This document shows positions 30,439 through 33,701 of a DNA stretch of 33,701 nucleotides, piece after piece; position 1 is the first letter of the stretch, and every line of letters begins with the position of its first letter. Source of the stretch: Russula earlei (lineage: Eukaryota; Basidiomycota; Agaricomycetes; Russulales; Russulaceae); NCBI GenBank assembly GCA_025769875.1, contig JAGFNK010000562.1, positions 1 through 33,701 on the forward strand, read 5' to 3'. Below the pieces are notes generated by a model that was given only the letters and a program-made list of their open reading frames with translations, had not been told where the DNA came from and did not search any database. The translations under genes were made by a program, and so were the position numbers.

Positions 30439-31395
30439 TTAAAAATCCATAGGAGCAGATCTTGGGTGGAGGATTGAGTCCGCAAGTGTTTCTCTCCAAG
30501 TTGTCAATGATGCAACAGGAATAGGTTCTTCTTGCGTAGGTTTGATGTTTTCATCTTGGATGGTTGTAGCTCTGACTGTTTGGGGGCGAGATCCTTGTTG
30601 TTGGCGTCCTTGGGCTGCTTTCTTTGCTCTACATTGATTTTCCATATGGTTCTTCTTTCCACAGTAATAACAGAGGTTGTTCTTGTGTCGAAACTCTTTC
30701 TCTGCATCTGTGAGGGGTTTTCTTTCACTTCTAGATTCCCAGGGTTGTTCGTTAGGTTCTCCTTGGTACAAGTTAATTTCCAATGGATTGTCTGATCCTT
30801 GAGTGTTTAATCCCTGAGTACGCACAGAGCATCCTCCTCTAAAGGCCGTGGAATTGTATAGGTGGAACAGGTTGTCAAATTCTCTTGCTGCTTTGACAAG
30901 GGCTGCAAGTGTAGTTGGTGTCGGTGTGATTCCCAATATCTTCTGATGTAGGGCTGGATTAATGTTCTTCCTGAATGCGTACATCTTTGTCCTTTCATTG
31001 GTGGTAGCTCGTGATGCGTGGTGTGACCATTTCTGATACCATTCATTAAATGGTAGTTTTCCTTGATAATAAGTGTGCATAGTGTTGGCAGAAGCCAATT
31101 CTGCTTCTGCAGGGATAAAATGGTCAGCAAAGGCCTTTTTGAAGTCGTTCCATGATCCGTAGTCGGCTACAGTATGAGCCATGGCTTTAGTAGTTTGTTC
31201 TCTAGCCCAAGCTCCAGCGGGTGTTCCTACTTTAAAGTGGGTTAGTGCAGTGGCAACTTTCTTGCTTTCATCTGTGAAAGAGTTGCCATTGATGTAGTAA
31301 TAATTGGCCAGGGCTGCCCAAAAGGCTTCTGCATTGTCGGCCTTTCCATCGAAGGGTTCTGGGGCAGTTCCAACAAGGTGTGGATTGCTTGACAT
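30439..31395 (-). pseudogene. Element D gag with CCHC zinc knuckle
   Basis: A 318-residue open frame begins MSSNPHLVGTAPEPFDGKAD and continues with the gag core (EAFWAALANYYYINGN, FKVGTPAGAWAREQ, DFKKAFADHFIPAEAE, GKLPFNEWYQKWSHHASR). It ends with a single zinc knuckle, CYYCGKKNHMENQC (C-X2-C-X4-H-X4-C, about residues 240-253). Packaging of element RNA into virus-like particles is the known role. This is one of the best preserved frames of the window. It overlaps the protease frame by about 60 bp in another phase (30439-30499), so pol was either read by frameshifting or the overlap arose by decay. The Thr/Pro-rich sequence just upstream of the Met is open in the same frame, so the true start may be earlier. 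Confidence 0.82.
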
Positions 31396-31409
31396 GGTGG
31401 GATTCTGAG

Positions 31410-33701
31410 TTATCGTGGTTGTAACAATAGGTGGAGCTGGACCTTGTAACTGGATTCTAGTTGGGGTGAGTGTTCGAGGGATTGTTTGTGGTACATTGCT
31501 AACTGTATGCGGAGTGGGTTGTTGAGTATTTCATCGGGTAGAGGGTCCTGGAGTAGCGCTTCGAGTGCTTGGTGCGGTACTGTGGCTTCAAGGGTGCAGG
31601 TAACTTCTGCTTGTTCTGCTTCTTCCTGGGTGGTCAAGAAATTGACTGGCTTATGGCTCTGATATGTGAAACTTTCAAGATTTTTACTCCAGTGAACAGT
31701 GTGTCTTTTAAAGGTTGCTGTTCCTGTGAGGAGTTCAAAGTTGGTGAGGAATGCAACTTCTGGTACAAGGAGACAGAAGTTGTCCAGAGTAAGCTCTATG
31801 TCTTCTTTGTCAATGTCCTCTCTTGCTTCTAAGGTCCAGGGATTGAGGAGGGAGCCATACTGGAAGATGGTTCAGTTGCGGCAGTATCCTAGATAATATT
31901 TTCCATGGGTGCTATATTCTATGTTGCAGAAGAGAACTGGGACTTGTAGTTTTTCATTGCTAGTGAGGGGTCTCCACTTGATTTCTTGTTCTCCCTCACT
32001 GGACTCTTGGCTTATGGAGCATTTTTACCTGTACCAGTCCTTATGCTATGGGAAATAAGGGTCTTTGCAGAAATATGGGTGTTCTAGAGAGTGGCGGTGT
32101 TCTTCTGGGGTGCAGTAATAGATGCATCCGATGAAGCATATGGGTTTGTAAAGGTTCTGCCCCTTTGCAACCTCTGCGTACGTTGCTGGTCAAATGGTGG
32201 GCTATTAGTCCCAAGACTTGTGCCAGGCACAGGTGTAGTGCCAATCCTTGTGCCAGTAGCAGTAGGGGTCTTTGCAATAGAATGATAGTTCAAAAAGGTG
32301 TTGATCTTTTCTTGTGAGGTGAAAGATATACTTTCTGTGGTCATGTGGTCTGTAAAGGCCCTCGCCATTTACTACTTCTGCATAAGTGACTATTGGAATT
32401 TTAAAGGGGGACAACAGTCCAATGAGTTGCATCCCATGGGTATGTGATGGTGTAGGCTGGGAGTAGTGTGGGTATGCCCCTTTGTCAGATTCAAAGGTTT
32501 TGAGTGATGCAGAAGTATTCCTCGGTGATGCCAGAGTGTGTTATAGCTACACGGCCTTTCCAGGGAAAACCCTCAAAGTCTAAGGGGTGTGGAGCAAACT
32601 GGCTGATTTCTTCTATGGGGTGGTCTATGCGAACAAAGGCTTGTGTTCGCACATGCCACAGTTCTTTGCAATGGTTTTTGAAATCTAGTAATTCATGATG
32701 TGTCCTATGAGGTAGAACTGATCCTAAGTATGCTAGCTCTGGGAAGTAGCACTGTAAGCCAGCTAAAGATCCTGGGGGGGGACTTGTTACTACTTGAGTG
32801 TTCTACTAAAGGGGTAGCAAAGGGGGTTAAATGACTGCTAGTGAAAGGAAGTGGAGCTGGTATAACTGGGGGAGTAAGGGCCAGTGGACGATCTACTCAA
32901 GGAACTTGAAACTGCAGAAGCAGAGTGGCGGCCACTTCATCTGTGAGAGGGCGCCAGAGTGGTTGGTGTGGGAGATGTCTATCTCCTGGTGTCCACAGGT
33001 TTATTCCTGGTGGTGTGGGGGGAGTGTTGGGACGGTAGCCACAGTTGCACACCTCTCTGAGACAGAGGCAGATGGCTGGGCAAGTTGGAGTGGGGGACCA
33101 GTGGGTGCAGATGCTACTTGTTGGGGTTCGCCTTACCACAGGGGTGAGAGGTCAACTGATGGTGGCAAGTTCTTCAGGAACAGGGGGGCCAGTATAGGCT
33201 GCTGGAGGTGGGGAGTATAGTCCTGCAGGATCTACAAGGTTTTGTGGGGCATCAATAATGCAAATGGGTCCACATAGCTTCAATCCAATTGTAAATATAT
33301 CTTCTTCCCTCCACAAAGGCTAGTTGGAGGGTTGCTTGTCCCTCTTGTATGAATTGGTTGAGGCAAAGATAGTTGCACTGCACGGCAATGTGCTCATGTG
33401 TGAGGGTGAACAGGGTCAGGTAGTACGATGCCTGACCTTCCAAATACTCCTGGATGAGGGTGTAGTGCTGGGGTAGGATGACCTCTGTCCAGAGTTTCTC
33501 ATTGCTGTCAGTAAGGGTGAGGATGCTGGTTGGTTCTCCATCAAAGTTTCTTGAGTTCAAGAGGTGCCAGTACAATAGCTAGTGGCGAGCAGGTTCAACA
33601 AGGTGGTTTAAGGTGTCAATGAAGAGGTCATATTGCACCTGGTTGAGGATTTGTCCAAATGGGAGGAGGCCTACCAAGTCTCAGAGGACATAGGTGTTAT
33701 G
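31410..33701 (-). pseudogene. Unidentified reading frame upstream of gag in element D (ORF-X)
   Basis: From the window edge down to 31410 the minus strand holds decayed but clearly coding sequence. Parts in order: DLVGLLPFGQILNQVQYDLF and WHLLNSRNFDGEPTSILTL (33670-33252); a proline-rich stretch; LAGLQCYFPELAYLGSVLPH and FPWKGRVAITHSGITEEYFC (about 32770-32500); two copies of a 68-codon unit (TYAEV...LY-P...CKDPY...HKDW) at 32387-32184 and 32183-31980; then KYYLGYCRN, LTLDNFCLLVPEVAFLTNFE and ALEALLQDPLPDEI. Only scattered stops and a one-base shift near 32405 break it. It is rich in Cys, Trp, Tyr and His. It ends about 15 bp before the gag Met or fuses with gag through one frameshift. I recognise no domain. 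It may be an extended gag N-terminus or an extra protein. Confidence 0.6.

Larger units (their letters stand above)
25380..30499 (-). pseudogene. Element D pol: protease, RT, RNase H, integrase, chromodomain
   Basis: From 30499 downwards: retropepsin RALLDSGAEGMII with DIILGTDWL; RT with RRDSGIYRLTPKE, SPFFFVEKKGGTLRPVQDYR, YFTKFDV, FGLCNTPATFQCFMN and VVYLDDILIM; RNase H ([35 protein letters not shown]); integrase with CTICQSTKNRPK, SITMDFITDLPVSQGFDSLL, ISDKGPQFAA and TAYHPQTDGETEQVNQELEQ (D-D-E kept); a C-terminal part (GPFKVITVYP, HPVFHHSLIKPYKE); and the chromodomain IQYLVKWKGYTAAENTWEP. The tail (LLVRDFHQKYPKAA, stop 25380-25382) is rejoined only after removing the LTR at 25429-26261. 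Stops include TGA for Arg in FDV-WGYNN and PAQ-NYMIYD. Chromodomains of this type guide integration to marked chromatin. Confidence 0.9.
24276..33701 (-). mobile_element. Chromodomain Ty3/Gypsy element D (3' part; runs off the window)
   Basis: The 3' LTR (24276-25104) is preceded on the minus strand by a polypurine tract (25105-25118), then the pol stop codon (25380-25382), chromodomain, integrase, RNase H, RT, protease and gag (to 31395), plus a further reading frame up to the window edge. The 5' LTR is not in the window. A solo LTR of the same family (25429-26261) and a degenerate LTR (26820-27308) are nested in it. It lies within an LTR of family B. All coding parts carry stops or frameshifts, so it is inactive, yet every catalytic residue I could check in RT, protease and integrase is kept. 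Confidence 0.88.

Overview
The window is a transposon-packed stretch of a filamentous fungal genome, most likely an agaricomycete (mushroom-forming basidiomycete). I base this on the short introns (about 50-95 bp), on Ty3/Gypsy pol proteins that match agaricomycete families I know, and on pogo, Tc1 and Tad-like LINE relics of the same kind. There is no bacterial gene organisation, rRNA or recognisable tRNA. Family names come from recalled protein motifs; no search was run.

Layout. 1-870: the end of a broken host gene of the RMND1/Mrx10 (DUF155) mitochondrial family. 1112-2865: a decayed pogo-type transposase on the minus strand, cut by a 494-bp solo LTR (family E) and capped by a piece of LTR family C. 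2866-13619: a Ty3/Gypsy element, family A, on the minus strand. It has two 1.05-1.09 kb LTRs, a complete but dead gag-pol, and a second leader copy on its left that suggests a tandem array sharing one LTR. A solo LTR of family B sits exactly at that junction and a solo LTR of family C interrupts gag. 13620-17915: AT-rich DNA, a truncated E LTR, a Tc1-like transposase N-terminus, a 154-bp tandem repeat, a cytochrome P450 relic, and an LTR-like sequence (F) split by another solo C LTR. 17916-20643: a 5'-truncated LINE with RNase H, closed by poly(A), preceded by poly(T), and split by an LTR-like insert (G). 20644-22790: the one CpG-rich, apparently intact host island, with a six-exon SAM-dependent methyltransferase gene and a possible small divergent gene. 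22791-24275: AT-rich DNA, a coding relic and a truncated B LTR. 24276-33701: the 3' part of a large chromodomain Ty3/Gypsy element (D) on the minus strand. It carries C-family LTRs and is interrupted by a solo LTR of its own family and by a degenerate LTR (H). It also holds an unusual decayed reading frame upstream of gag.

Insertion order can be read from target-site duplications: C into A, C into F, C into D, B at the A junction, E into pogo, D into B. Damage in almost every element is transitions, often Arg CGA turned to TGA, which suggests cytosine methylation and deamination or a RIP-like process. The most interesting signals are the extra reading frame in D with its 68-codon internal repeat, and short inverted repeats placed 18-24 nt downstream of the TATA box in several different LTR families.
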